Positions 24,933 through 33,139 of a stretch of 64,000 nucleotides of DNA are shown one piece after another. Source of the DNA: Natronosalvus rutilus (lineage in GTDB: Archaea > Halobacteriota > Halobacteria > Halobacteriales > Natrialbaceae); contig NZ_CP100355.1 of the NCBI RefSeq assembly GCF_024204665.1, positions 3,329,451 to 3,393,450 of the forward strand. Reading direction: 5' to 3'. Position numbers and translations under genes: made by a program. How positions within the stretch are numbered: the first letter of the stretch is position 1; every line of letters begins with the position of its first letter. Under the pieces are notes generated by a model. It saw nothing but the letters and a program-made list of their open reading frames with translations, did no database searches and was not told the origin of the DNA.

Positions 24933-25708
24933 GCTCCCTCGGCCGGCTTCGCGCCCAGATCGACGCCGACTGGCGATCGTTCACCCGTCGGCGGACCGCC
25001 GTCTTCTTCACGTTCTTCTTCCCCGTCATCCTGATCGTCATCTTCGGCGCTCTCGTGCGCACCGATCCGACGGGCGGCGGCCTCTTCGCCGAGCCGGCGG
25101 CCTACTACGTCCCCGGCTACCTCGCCGTCGTCGTCCTCTTCACGCCGTTCTCGCGGCTCGGAAGCGAGGTCGCCCGCCACCGCGAGGGAAACCGCTTCGA
25201 GAAACTGGCGACGACCCCGCTCTCCCGCGCCGAGTGGCTGGGCTCCCAGACCGTCGTCAACGCGGCGATCATCGGCCTGGCGAGCCTGCTCATCCTCGTG
25301 CTCGTCGTCGTCCTCACGGGCGCCGAGATCGTCTACTCGCCGCTGGTCGTCCTCTACGTGTTCGTCGGCGTCGTCTGCTTCTGTGGCATCGGGGCGATGA
25401 TCGGCAGCTACACCGACTCCCAGGACGGCGCCGTCGCCGCGAGCAACGCCCTCGGGCTTCCCCTGCTCTTTCTCTCCGAGACGTTCGTCCCGCTCGAGCA
25501 ACTACCCGACTGGTTCGAACCGGTCGTGGCCCTCTCGCCGCTGACGTACTTCGCCCGCGGCGTCCGCGCGGTCACGTACCCCGAGGCCGCGGCGGGCACC
25601 GCGGGCGTCGCCGGGGTCGATCCCGCGCTGGGGAACCTCGCAGTCCTCGCCGCCCTCGCCGTCCTGGGGTTCGCACTGGGGGCTCGGTCCATTCCGCGGA
25701 CGGACTGA
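24929..25708 (+). CDS. ABC-2 type transporter permease
   Basis: A 259-aa membrane protein with about six hydrophobic helices and the ABC-2 features: N-terminal cytoplasmic lead (RRTAVFFTFFFPVILIVIFG), NRFEKLATTPLSRAEWLGSQ between helices 2 and 3, and PLLFLSETFVPLEQLP with PLTYFARGVRAV near the end. With the preceding ATPase it forms an exporter of unknown cargo. Confidence 0.92.
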   Translation: MSSLGRLRAQIDADWRSFTRRRTAVFFTFFFPVILIVIFGALVRTDPTGGGLFAEPAAYYVPGYLAVVVLFTPFSRLGSEVARHREGNRFEKLATTPLSRAEWLGSQTVVNAAIIGLASLLILVLVVVLTGAEIVYSPLVVLYVFVGVVCFCGIGAMIGSYTDSQDGAVAASNALGLPLLFLSETFVPLEQLPDWFEPVVALSPLTYFARGVRAVTYPEAAAGTAGVAGVDPALGNLAVLAALAVLGFALGARSIPRTD

Positions 25709-25721
25709 CGGGAGGTGAAAA

Positions 25722-26171
25722 CTACTCGACCGCGTCGGCCATCCGCTCGCTGAAGTCCCAGCCGTAGACGACGCTAGGGTCGACGGTGATCGTCACCTCT
25801 TCACGATCTTTTTCGAGCAACGAGCGCGCGAGTTTCGAGTCCGTCCCGCCGAGGTACCGCTCGAGCAGTTCGCGTAGGACCGCTTTCTCGGGATCCGGGT
25901 CGATTGTCGCCGTCCCCGATCCGCGGACGCCGGCGTACGGTGGCTTGTTAGTCGAAACCTCGAACGCGACGGCAGAATCGTGCTCGAGGTACCGGACGAC
26001 ATCGGCGTCCGCGCCGGTCGCACACCGAAAGACGCCGTCGCGGTACTGGAACCACAGCGAGAGCATCCAGAGACGGCCAGCAGGCGTGTGACAGGCGAGG
26101 CGAAGCGGAATCGTCGCCTCGTCGAGATAGTCGTCGATTTCCGCCCTCGAGAGCGAGCCGCGAATCTTCAT
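25722..26171 (-). CDS. Pyridoxamine 5'-phosphate oxidase-family protein
   Basis: A 149-aa split-barrel flavin-binding-fold protein: LACHTPAGRLWMLSLWFQYRDGVFRCAT, VAFEVSTNKPPYAGVRGSGTATI, REELLERYLGG-like helix, ending VYGWDFSERMADA. Haloarchaeal members of this fold bind FMN or F420, but the reaction is unknown. The ATG at 26171 gives the typical MKIRGSLSR opening; the frame is open to 26354 without family-like sequence. It is convergent with the ABC permease, 13 bp apart. Confidence 0.85.
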   Translation of the reverse strand: MKIRGSLSRAEIDDYLDEATIPLRLACHTPAGRLWMLSLWFQYRDGVFRCATGADADVVRYLEHDSAVAFEVSTNKPPYAGVRGSGTATIDPDPEKAVLRELLERYLGGTDSKLARSLLEKDREEVTITVDPSVVYGWDFSERMADAVE

Positions 26172-26262
26172 GGAGTCCCCGTCGACGAGTCGGAACAAAA
26201 AGCCGCCACCAGATGCGAGTCTCCGCCGCGGAGGGAGCGGCGGCACTTCCGAGCGCCTCGAG

Positions 26263-27270
26263 TCACTCCTCCTCTCCTTCGACCGGCGGCCAGTACCAGG
26301 CGTCGGCCCTGACGACGCCCAGGAGGTGCCGGCGCCGCGTTTCGGATTCCTCAAGGGTCCGCTCGAAGTCGTCGTTCGAGACCGTGTCGATCCCAGCCTC
26401 GCGCAAGCGGTCGAGATCCGGCGGCGGCGGAAGTTCCTCCGTTGGCTCGATAAACGCCGAGTCGAGCGTCTCGAGGTAGTCGTCCGTACTCGAGCGGGCG
26501 TGAGTGAGAACCGTCTGGTTCGGTCGGTTCTCCGCTTCGACGGCGTGGCGAAGCAGCGTGAGCGCCTCGTCCAGAATCGGCACCGCCATCGCGGAGGCCC
26601 GACCTCCCTGCTCGCTGTGGTAGTAGTGCAAGATCGGGTAGGACTTGTGCTGTTCGGCCAGCAGGCTCAACTGCGTCGCGAGCGACTCGAGGGGACGCTC
26701 GAGACCCTCGAAGGAGTCGCCGTCCCACCCCGTCCTGACGAATTCCTCGCTACTGTTCCCCAGTCCCGTGACGTCGCTGGCGAACGACCGCTTTGACGAG
26801 ACGGCGCCCAGTACCGTGATCACGTAGGAAACGCCGAGCGTGACGAACGCCATCCCCGTGGCCGTCGTGAACGAACTCGCGATCTCCCAGGTGCTCGAGG
26901 TCGGCGCGTAGTCGCCGTTGCCGCTGGTGAACATCGTGTAGGCGACGTAGTAGAGCCGCCCCGCCCAGTCGGCCGGATTCCCGTTGCGTGTACTCACGAG
27001 GGCGACGTCGCCGCCGGCGAAGAGAAACGTCCAGCCGGCCCAGAGGAGGCCGATCCACATGGCGAGCGTGAGAGTGAGGATCAGCGGACCGGCCGTGCTG
27101 AGCGCTCGTGGTCGACTTCGACCTACGACGCGTATTATCCGCCAGGTGCCCGTCGTCAGATGCCTCGAGAGCGGGCCGGCGCCGCCATCGACCCAGAGGG
27201 TCGTCCAGATGATGTCGACGATGACCGCGATCAGGAGAGCGGCACCGAGTCCGAGGTACAGCCATTGCAT
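26263..27270 (-). CDS. Ion channel protein with a non-canonical filter
   Basis: A 335-aa protein with an N-terminal helix (1-25), a second helix (about 60-85), a pore loop and a third helix (about 132-155), like two-TM ion channels plus an extra helix. The filter reads TSGNGDYAP (115-123) instead of TVGYGD. The long cytoplasmic C-terminus (about 160-335) is helical and not an RCK domain. The family appears in haloarchaea as an ion channel or K+ channel-like protein; with Asn for Tyr in the filter, selectivity may differ. The start at 27270 puts the first helix at the N-terminus. Confidence 0.75.
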   Translation of the reverse strand: MQWLYLGLGAALLIAVIVDIIWTTLWVDGGAGPLSRHLTTGTWRIIRVVGRSRPRALSTAGPLILTLTLAMWIGLLWAGWTFLFAGGDVALVSTRNGNPADWAGRLYYVAYTMFTSGNGDYAPTSSTWEIASSFTTATGMAFVTLGVSYVITVLGAVSSKRSFASDVTGLGNSSEEFVRTGWDGDSFEGLERPLESLATQLSLLAEQHKSYPILHYYHSEQGGRASAMAVPILDEALTLLRHAVEAENRPNQTVLTHARSSTDDYLETLDSAFIEPTEELPPPPDLDRLREAGIDTVSNDDFERTLEESETRRRHLLGVVRADAWYWPPVEGEEE

Positions 27271-27385
27271 ATCTCGTTTCACGACGCCGACATCCGTCAA
27301 AGGGTCGCGTGACAATGCCCACTGTCGAACCCGCTATCCGATCGACGATTGCTCGAGGCGGCGCCTCTACGTTCACGCCGATTCC

Positions 27386-27465
27386 CAGCGGTCAGTTGGC
27401 AATCACTCGACGACCAGCCGACTCTCAGCGGCCAGTCGGTGATCAATCGACGATCAACCGACGAC
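27386..27465. repeat. Two tandem copies of a 40-bp unit over the 3' end of the DUF420 gene
   Basis: Copies at 27386-27425 and 27426-27465 both begin CAGCGG and share CAG..GG..ATCA.TCGACGA.CA.CCGAC; 30 of 40 positions match by eye. The second copy contains the last codons of the DUF420 gene; the first lies beyond its stop. Confidence 0.7.
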
Positions 27466-28056
27466 CAGCCAGCTAAATTCGTAACTGTAGACGTGGTCGA
27501 GCAACAGGTAGGTGACGACGCCAAGAACGAGGCTCAGGAGCCACGACCCGGCGGCGAATCGCCCGACTCGAGCGTGGGCCGTCTGGCGCAGTTCCGCGGG
27601 GGTGTGCGTCAACCCGAGTAACAGCGCGTAGAGCACCAGCGGGACGGCGACGATCGACAGCAGGATGTGGATCGCGAGCATGAGCAGGTAGACGGTTCGC
27701 ACGAGGTCTGGACCGACGAAAGACTTGGTCCCGCCACCGCCCACCCGGATCAGGTAGACCACGAGGAAGAGGAGGATGAGCGCGAACGCCGTCACCATCG
27801 CCAGGCGGTGCTTCTTGACCTCGCCGTTACGAATCCAGTACCAGCCAGCAGCGAGGAAGACCGTCGTCGTCGCGTTGATGAGGGCAATGACGCTCGAGAA
27901 GACGTTCACCTGTGCGTTCGTCAGGTCGGGGTAGATGGGCAGATCGAGCAGGAACGTCCCCAGGACGAGTCCGTAGCCGACGACCGTCAGGAGGATCGTC
28001 GCCCGGAGCGGGTTGTTCCTGATCCGCCGTTTCGCGGTCGCCGTTGCGGTAGCCAT
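27454..28056 (-). CDS. DUF420 membrane protein
   Basis: A 200-aa protein with five to six transmembrane helices and conserved His residues in the DUF420 (YozB/COG2322) pattern: ITTT-like LINATTTVFLAAGWYWIRNGEVKKHRLAM, VYLLMLAIHILLSIVAVPLVLYALLLGLTH and ARVGRFAAGSWLLSLVLGVVTYLLL. The family is often linked to cytochrome oxidase biogenesis or heme-copper systems; the His residues in KKHR, AIHI and LTHT could bind metal. No oxidase genes lie nearby. Repeated sequence covers its 3' end. Confidence 0.9.
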   Translation of the reverse strand: MATATATAKRRIRNNPLRATILLTVVGYGLVLGTFLLDLPIYPDLTNAQVNVFSSVIALINATTTVFLAAGWYWIRNGEVKKHRLAMVTAFALILLFLVVYLIRVGGGGTKSFVGPDLVRTVYLLMLAIHILLSIVAVPLVLYALLLGLTHTPAELRQTAHARVGRFAAGSWLLSLVLGVVTYLLLDHVYSYEFSWLVVG

Positions 28057-28406
28057 TGTCGGAGGTTTGGACGCGTTTCCTATCTGTCTTGCCCTTTTCT
28101 AGTACCCGTCTGCTTCTCTCGATTCTCAACACCCGACGACCTCGCTCTAGCAGTCGGCCTCGTACTACACTATATTATGTATAGTAGCGTGTTTGCCGTC
28201 GAACCTGCCTCTCGAGGCGGCTCGAGTCCGGTACCAAAGTCTCTGCAGCGTCCACTCGCGTCGACGCGCAGGTTCGCGGTCGCAATTGCGCGGAACGCCA
28301 CCTTTTTGCTCGCGTACCGCCCAGGGTCGAGCACATGGTCGCACAGACGATGGATCGAGTTCCGCGTGTTTTCTAGTTATTGCGCCGTCGCACAGGGTGA
28401 TCGCCG
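28057..28406. other. 350-base divergent intergenic region
   Basis: It separates the leftward DUF420 gene from the rightward gene at 28407. It contains the hyphenated inverted repeat ACTATA-TTATG-TATAGT (28169-28185) and an AT-rich stretch before 28407 (CTAGTTATTG, about 28373). A frame from 28178 encodes an unconvincing 65-residue peptide and is not annotated. Confidence 0.45.
28169..28185. promoter_or_regulatory. TATA-containing inverted repeat in a divergent region
   Basis: ACTATA and TATAGT flank TTATG symmetrically. Each arm is TATA-like in either direction, so this may be a bidirectional promoter or an operator; no gene starts within 30 nt on either side. Confidence 0.35.
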
Positions 28407-29189
28407 ATGCTGACGAGCACCGCCGCCGTCGCGCGAGCGGGCCTCGACGGCATTGCCGTCAAACCCGCCGAGTGTGACGTCCTGGACGCCCGAGACGTCC
28501 CCGTCGACACGGTCACCGTCGACTACGAGGGACGAGACCACCTGCCGAGCGCCGAGGCCCTCGAGGCACTCGCCCGGACGGCCGACGTCCGGGTCACGGC
28601 GCCGGTCCGCGCCGACGGGTTCGACCCGCTGGGGGACGACTCACTGCTCTCGGCGCTGCCCGAGACCGTCGGCCGCGTGTTCGTCGCCGGTCACCCGGCC
28701 TACCTGACCGAAGCCGAACGCGAGCGGGCGGTCGCCCCGCGCCTCGGGGCCGCCCTTCAGGCCACACCGGGCGCCTGGGTCGGTACCGAGAGCGTCGAGC
28801 GCGTCGCGATGGCGACCGGCGCGACCCAGTACGACCTGCTCTCGCGGACGACCGAGCGCGAGCTCCGGGCCATCCGCGCGGCCGGCTTTACGGGCGAGAT
28901 CGCCGTCTACGCGCCGACGGTCCTCACCGACGACGAGGACGCCGTCTTGGACGCGGTCGGGGCCTACATCTCGAGGCGTCGGCCCGTCTCGCGAGCGCTC
29001 CCTGAGGGTGCGCCCGTCGATTCGACCGCGAAGGGCCGAGCGCGGGAAGTGCTGCTGGCCGCCGCCGACGACTACGCCCTCGTGGGAACCGACCGGGAGG
29101 TCGCCGCCCGGACGGACGCGCTCCGGGAGGCGGGCGCGACCACGGTCGTCGGCTATCCGGCCCAGGGACTCGAGTCGCTGCTCGAGTGA
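28407..29189 (+). CDS. Conserved haloarchaeal protein (DUF7388-like)
   Basis: A 260-aa protein: LTSTAAVARAGLDGIAVKP, VDTVTVDYEGRDHLPSAE, VFVAGHPAYLTEAERERAVAPRLG, GAWVGTESVERVAMATGATQYDLLS, ending VGYPAQGLESLL. Alternating strands and helices suggest an alpha/beta (TIM-barrel-like) fold. From memory this is the haloarchaeal DUF7388 family; no function is known to me. It lies 96 bp before the creatininase gene on the same strand, so the three genes to 31279 may be one unit. Confidence 0.75.
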   Translation: MLTSTAAVARAGLDGIAVKPAECDVLDARDVPVDTVTVDYEGRDHLPSAEALEALARTADVRVTAPVRADGFDPLGDDSLLSALPETVGRVFVAGHPAYLTEAERERAVAPRLGAALQATPGAWVGTESVERVAMATGATQYDLLSRTTERELRAIRAAGFTGEIAVYAPTVLTDDEDAVLDAVGAYISRRRPVSRALPEGAPVDSTAKGRAREVLLAAADDYALVGTDREVAARTDALREAGATTVVGYPAQGLESLLE

Positions 29190-29285
29190 TTCTCGGCCCA
29201 AATCCACTTTCGACGGTTCGGCACGAGCCGACGTTTCAGCGAGAAACCACCTACACGTAAGTGTCCCGGACGCCCACGGTGGCAC

Positions 29286-30050
29286 ATGACACTGCTCGCC
29301 GAACAGACAACCACGGTGGCCGCCGACGCGCTCGAGGCCGCCGAGGTCGCCGTCCTCCCAACCGGGAGCACCGAACAGCACGGCCCGGCCCTGCCGCTGG
29401 GTATGGACCACATGGCCGCGCAGGCGTTCGCCCGGACGGCCGCCGACCGCGAGGACGCCGTCGTGCTCCCGACCGTGCCGGTCGGCGTCTCCGTCCACCA
29501 CCGCCAGTTCGACGGGACGCTCTACGTCACCGAGGAGACCTTCGAGCGCTACGTTCGGGAAACGCTCTCGAGCGTCACCGAACACGGCGTCCGAAAGGCC
29601 GTCGTGGTCAACGGCCACGGCGGGAACTCCGCAGCGCTGAACCGGGTTGCTCGCACCCTCCGCGACGAGGAGACGGCCTTCGCGCCGCCGTGGAACTGGT
29701 GGGACGGCGTGGGCGACCTCGCCGACGACCTCTTCGACGAGAACGGCGGCCACGCCGACGCCATGGAGTCGAGCGTCCTCTGGCACGTCCGCGAGGACCT
29801 GATCCAACCGGACCGACTCGAGGAGGCCGAATCGGGCGCCAGCGAGGGCTGGGGCGAGGCGGTCCACGGTGCGAACGTCGGCTTCGACACCATCGACTTC
29901 TCGGAGACGGGCGCCGTCGGGAAACCGACCCAGGCCGATCCAGAGAAGGGCGAACGGCTGTTCGAGGCCGCCAGCGACGAACTCCACGCGCTGATCGACT
30001 GGCTGGCCGAGCGGTCGCTCGAGGACTGCTGGCCCGCGGATCACGTATGA
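29286..30050 (+). CDS. Creatininase family metal-dependent hydrolase
   Basis: A 254-aa creatininase-fold amidohydrolase: PTGSTEQHGPALPLGMDHM with metal ligands Glu, His and Asp, VNGHGGNSAALN and GHADAMESSVLW. Family reactions include creatininase and the archaeal ArfB deformylase of riboflavin/F420 synthesis; the motifs alone do not decide between them. The stop overlaps the next gene's ATG (ATGA), which couples it to an FAD-dependent oxidoreductase. Confidence 0.88.
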   Translation: MTLLAEQTTTVAADALEAAEVAVLPTGSTEQHGPALPLGMDHMAAQAFARTAADREDAVVLPTVPVGVSVHHRQFDGTLYVTEETFERYVRETLSSVTEHGVRKAVVVNGHGGNSAALNRVARTLRDEETAFAPPWNWWDGVGDLADDLFDENGGHADAMESSVLWHVREDLIQPDRLEEAESGASEGWGEAVHGANVGFDTIDFSETGAVGKPTQADPEKGERLFEAASDELHALIDWLAERSLEDCWPADHV

Positions 30051-31279
30051 GGGGGAACGGACGCGGTAACGCGAAAAACGGGGCGCCGGAGACGGATTCC
30101 GAACTCGCCGTCGGTGCCGACGCCTTCGTCGACCGCGGCGCCGGCCTCGAGGTCGCCGTCGTCGGCGCTGGTGCCGTGGGCTCGACGGCCGCCTACGACC
30201 TCGCCCGCGAGGGTGCCGACGTCACGCTCTACGAGAAGGGGCAGGTCGCCAGCGGCTCGAGCGGCCGCGCCGCCGGGGTCTGTTACAACGCGTTCGCGGA
30301 CGACCTCGACGCCGAAATCGGCGCGGCAGCGATCGAGCGCTTCCGGTCGCTCTCGAGCGACGACACCTTCCCCTTCGTGGAGTGCCCGTACGTCTGGCTC
30401 GCCCGCGAAGGCGACGAGCAGCGAACGGCACACATCCGCGAGGGAATCGAAGCGATGCAGTCTCGAGGGGTGGTGGCCCTCGAGGTCGACGCCGACGAAC
30501 TCGCCGAGCGGTTCCCGCACCTGCGAACCGACGACGTCGCCGTCGCCGGCATCGCCGGGGCCGCAGGCTACACCGACCCGGCGCGGTACACGGCGTGCCT
30601 CGCCGCCGCGGCCAGCGGCGCCGGCGCGTCCGTCGAGACGGACACCCCGGTCGAGGTTCGCGTCGATCCGCCGCGTGTGGTTCTCGAGGGAGAGGGCACG
30701 GAACGCGAGTTCGACGCCGTCCTGGTCGCCGCGGGCGGGCACACGAAGGCCGTCCTCGAGGCGGCGGGCCTCCCTATCGCAATGAAGCCCTACCGCGTCC
30801 AGGCGATGACGGCGACGGGGACGCTCCCGGAGCCGATGTGTTACGACGCGACGGATGGCTTCTACGCCCGCCCACATCCGGACGGACTCCTCGCGGGCAA
30901 CGGCACCGAGGAACGCGAGATCGATCCCGACGACTACGAGCGAGGAGCGAACCCCGGATTCGCCGACGAACTGTGCGAGCGCGTCGCCCACCGGTTTCCC
31001 GAGGCCGAACTGGATGGGGCGAAGATCACTCGCGCCTGGGCCGGCGTCTGCACCGCGACGCCCGACGGGGACCCGCTCGTGGGCGAACGCCACGACGGCC
31101 TGTACGTGGCGACGGGGTTCCAGGGTCACGGCTTCATGCGTGCGCCGGCTATCGGTTCTAGAATCGCGGACGAGATCCTCGGCGGCGAGGGAATCGACGC
31201 GTTCGACCCCACTCGATTTTCGGGAACGGAATCGTTCGATATCGTCGAGGGAATGGCCATTGAGGACAAACCGCGATAG
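30047..31279 (+). CDS. FAD-dependent oxidoreductase (DAO family)
   Basis: A 410-aa D-amino-acid-oxidase-type flavoprotein. The dinucleotide-binding motif is EVAVVGAGAVGSTAAYDLAREG with the Glu of TLYEKG; GSSGRAAGVCYN follows, then GYTDPARYTACLAAAA, FDAVLVAAGGHTKAVL and a C-terminal FAD motif GLYVATGFQGHGFMRAPAIG. It oxidises an amine or hydroxy acid such as glycine, sarcosine or glycerol-3-phosphate; the substrate is not evident. The short Gly/Asn-rich N-terminal lead is unusual. It is co-transcribed with the creatininase-type gene. Confidence 0.9.
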   Translation: MRGNGRGNAKNGAPETDSELAVGADAFVDRGAGLEVAVVGAGAVGSTAAYDLAREGADVTLYEKGQVASGSSGRAAGVCYNAFADDLDAEIGAAAIERFRSLSSDDTFPFVECPYVWLAREGDEQRTAHIREGIEAMQSRGVVALEVDADELAERFPHLRTDDVAVAGIAGAAGYTDPARYTACLAAAASGAGASVETDTPVEVRVDPPRVVLEGEGTEREFDAVLVAAGGHTKAVLEAAGLPIAMKPYRVQAMTATGTLPEPMCYDATDGFYARPHPDGLLAGNGTEEREIDPDDYERGANPGFADELCERVAHRFPEAELDGAKITRAWAGVCTATPDGDPLVGERHDGLYVATGFQGHGFMRAPAIGSRIADEILGGEGIDAFDPTRFSGTESFDIVEGMAIEDKPR

Positions 31280-31323
31280 TTCGACGAAGACTAACCCGTT
31301 TCTCGGACCGTAGGTAGGCGCCC

Positions 31324-32331
31324 TCAGGCGACCTTCTCGCCCCTTGGTCCTGGTTTCTCTCCGGGCTCCGCACCGAGTTCGGCGAGCGTTCCGTCGGACT
31401 CCCAGGTCTCGACGACCTGCTTCAGGCCGTCTCGGTGGGTCGGATGCTCCGGTTCCCACCCGAGTTCGCGCTTCGCTTTCGCGTTCGTCGTCGGCATCGG
31501 ACTGGTCATCATCCTGGCGGTGACCTCCCCGACGAACACTCGGGCTAGCCACCCCGGAATTCGACGCGGCTTCCCGGCTCCTAACAGCGCCGCAAACGTC
31601 TCGAAGAACGCGGCGCCGGTGGCCGGTTCGTCGTCGACGACGTGGTAGCGCCCGCTCGCTTCGGCGGCGACGGCGGCGACGAACGCCGCAGCCGCATCGT
31701 CGGCGTGGACGAACGAGAGTTCGGCGTCTCGCCGACCGAGCAAACCGCTGTCAACGATCGGGAGCCTGCCCTCGAGCAGGCCTTCGGCCCAGGCGCGGGT
31801 ATCCCTGGCATCGGGGGCGTAGAAGAGCCCGCACCGGAGAACCGCCGCGTCGAAGCCGTCCGTATTGGCGTGTCGCTCGAGGAGGTCCTCCACCTCGGCG
31901 GCCGATCGGGTCGCTCGATCGGGGTGGCAGTCGGCCGTCTCGTCGAACTGAGGGCCGTCGGGCTGTCGGGCGACCCAGACGACGCTTGGAAAGAGCACCT
32001 GCCGAAGCGAGGACGGGCTGGCTTCGAGCAGGTTCCTCGCTCCCTCGAGTCGCACGCGGTCGTTTCTGGCCCAGGCCTCGTCTGCTGGCCTGGTCGAATC
32101 CGGAATAGCCGTCGCGGCGTGAATCACCACCCCGACATCGTCGTCGACGGCGCGCTCGAGCGACTCCGGCTCGAGGACGTCTCCCCGCCGCGGGGTTCCT
32201 CCGCGACGCTCGACGACGCGTTCGCCAGCGACGTCCCTGGCCAGCCCGACGACCTCGTGATCGCGCTCCGCGAGCCGTTCGACGAGCCGACGACCGAGAA
32301 CGCCCGTCGCACCCGTGATAAACACCTTCAT
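31324..32331 (-). CDS. NAD-dependent epimerase/dehydratase family protein (atypical SDR)
   Basis: A 335-aa extended SDR starting MKVFITGATGVLGRRLVERL, with VVIHAATAIP and FPSVVWVAR. The catalytic YxxxK is not visible where expected, which marks it as an atypical SDR. The C-terminal part (GRYHVVDDEPATGAAFFETFAALLG, KRELGWEPEHPTHRDGLKQVV) is epimerase-like. The reaction is unknown. It is divergent from the frame-broken Bat-type gene. Confidence 0.88.
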   Translation of the reverse strand: MKVFITGATGVLGRRLVERLAERDHEVVGLARDVAGERVVERRGGTPRRGDVLEPESLERAVDDDVGVVIHAATAIPDSTRPADEAWARNDRVRLEGARNLLEASPSSLRQVLFPSVVWVARQPDGPQFDETADCHPDRATRSAAEVEDLLERHANTDGFDAAVLRCGLFYAPDARDTRAWAEGLLEGRLPIVDSGLLGRRDAELSFVHADDAAAAFVAAVAAEASGRYHVVDDEPATGAAFFETFAALLGAGKPRRIPGWLARVFVGEVTARMMTSPMPTTNAKAKRELGWEPEHPTHRDGLKQVVETWESDGTLAELGAEPGEKPGPRGEKVA

Positions 32332-32387
32332 GAGACGAACGGTCGCGCCCGCGAGACGAAACGCTGTCGACGGATGCGCACGGGGGG

Positions 32388-32393
32388 TTTAAG
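32388..32393 (+). promoter_or_regulatory. TATA box of the frame-broken Bat-type regulator
   Basis: TTTAAG lies 25-30 nt before the ATG at 32418, indicating a leaderless promoter still intact. Confidence 0.45.
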
Positions 32394-32417
32394 TCGAGCG
32401 TCGGTCGATAGCGTCGC

Positions 32418-33094
32418 ATGAAGCACGTTCGCGTCCGCATCACCGCCCACGGCCGCGAGGGGGAGATCCATCCGATGTACGACCTGTGGGCCAACGCCCC
32501 CTTCGTCGATCGGGCAGTCGCCCTCCAGTGGAATTTTACGGGCGACGCGCTGGGCATCCTTCACTACGCCGTGGGCGATGCCGACGCCTTCGAGGCGGCG
32601 GTCGCGGACGTTCCGGAGGTCCTGGATTACGACCTCGTGCGCGACGGCGTCGACGCGTTCTACGTCTACGTCAGAGACGACACGACCGACGCGCTTGGCG
32701 AGTTGTTCGACCCCGTGACGCAGGGCGGACTGGTCGTCATCCCGCCGATCCGCTATCGCGAAGACGGCTCGGTGGCGTTCTCGATATTCGGCCCGGACGC
32801 CGAGATACAGGCGGCCATCGAGGCCGTCCCCGATCCGATCGACGTAACCGTCGGCGGGATCGGTGGGTTACGCGCGACGGCTCCGGCCGTCGAAACGCGA
32901 CTCAGCGAACGGCAGCGCGAAGCGATTCGAACCGCGATCGAACTCGGCTACTACGAGGTCCCACGCGAAGCCGATCACCGAAGATAGCCCCGGCGCTCGA
33001 GTGTGCGCCGAGCACTGCGGCCGAACACCTCCGGAAAGCCGAGTCGACGATCGTGACCACGGCGATCGAGGACGGTTCTCGATCCATGCAGTAA
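32418..33094 (+). pseudogene. Bat/HTH-10 type regulator interrupted by a frame break
   Basis: The first frame (189 codons from ATG 32418) has a Bat-like sensory N-terminus (MKHVRVRITAHGREGEIHPMYDL, VALQWNFTGDALGILHYAVGD) and the first half of an HTH_10 (LSERQREAIRTAIELGYYEVPR), then hits TAG at 32985. The second half of the same HTH (IAPALECAPSTAAEHLRKAE, STIVTTAIED) continues in the frame offset by one to a TAA at 33092-33094. One added base near 32980 would restore a normal HTH of about 225 residues in total. It is either a pseudogene or a sequencing indel. Confidence 0.85.
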
Positions 33095-33139
33095 AAAACG
33101 GCAGCGAGCAGCTTCGATACCCGCGTTCGGACGAGCGCG

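Noticed and set aside
28178-28375. A 65-residue frame starting at ATG 28178 just after the TATA-like inverted repeat
   Set aside because: No recognisable domain, Ser/Arg/Pro-rich content, and no suitable promoter spacing; treated as intergenic.
29261-30046. N-terminal extension of the FAD oxidoreductase frame through the creatininase gene
   Set aside because: The extension is Arg-rich shadow of the creatininase gene; the ATGA junction at 30047 marks the true start.
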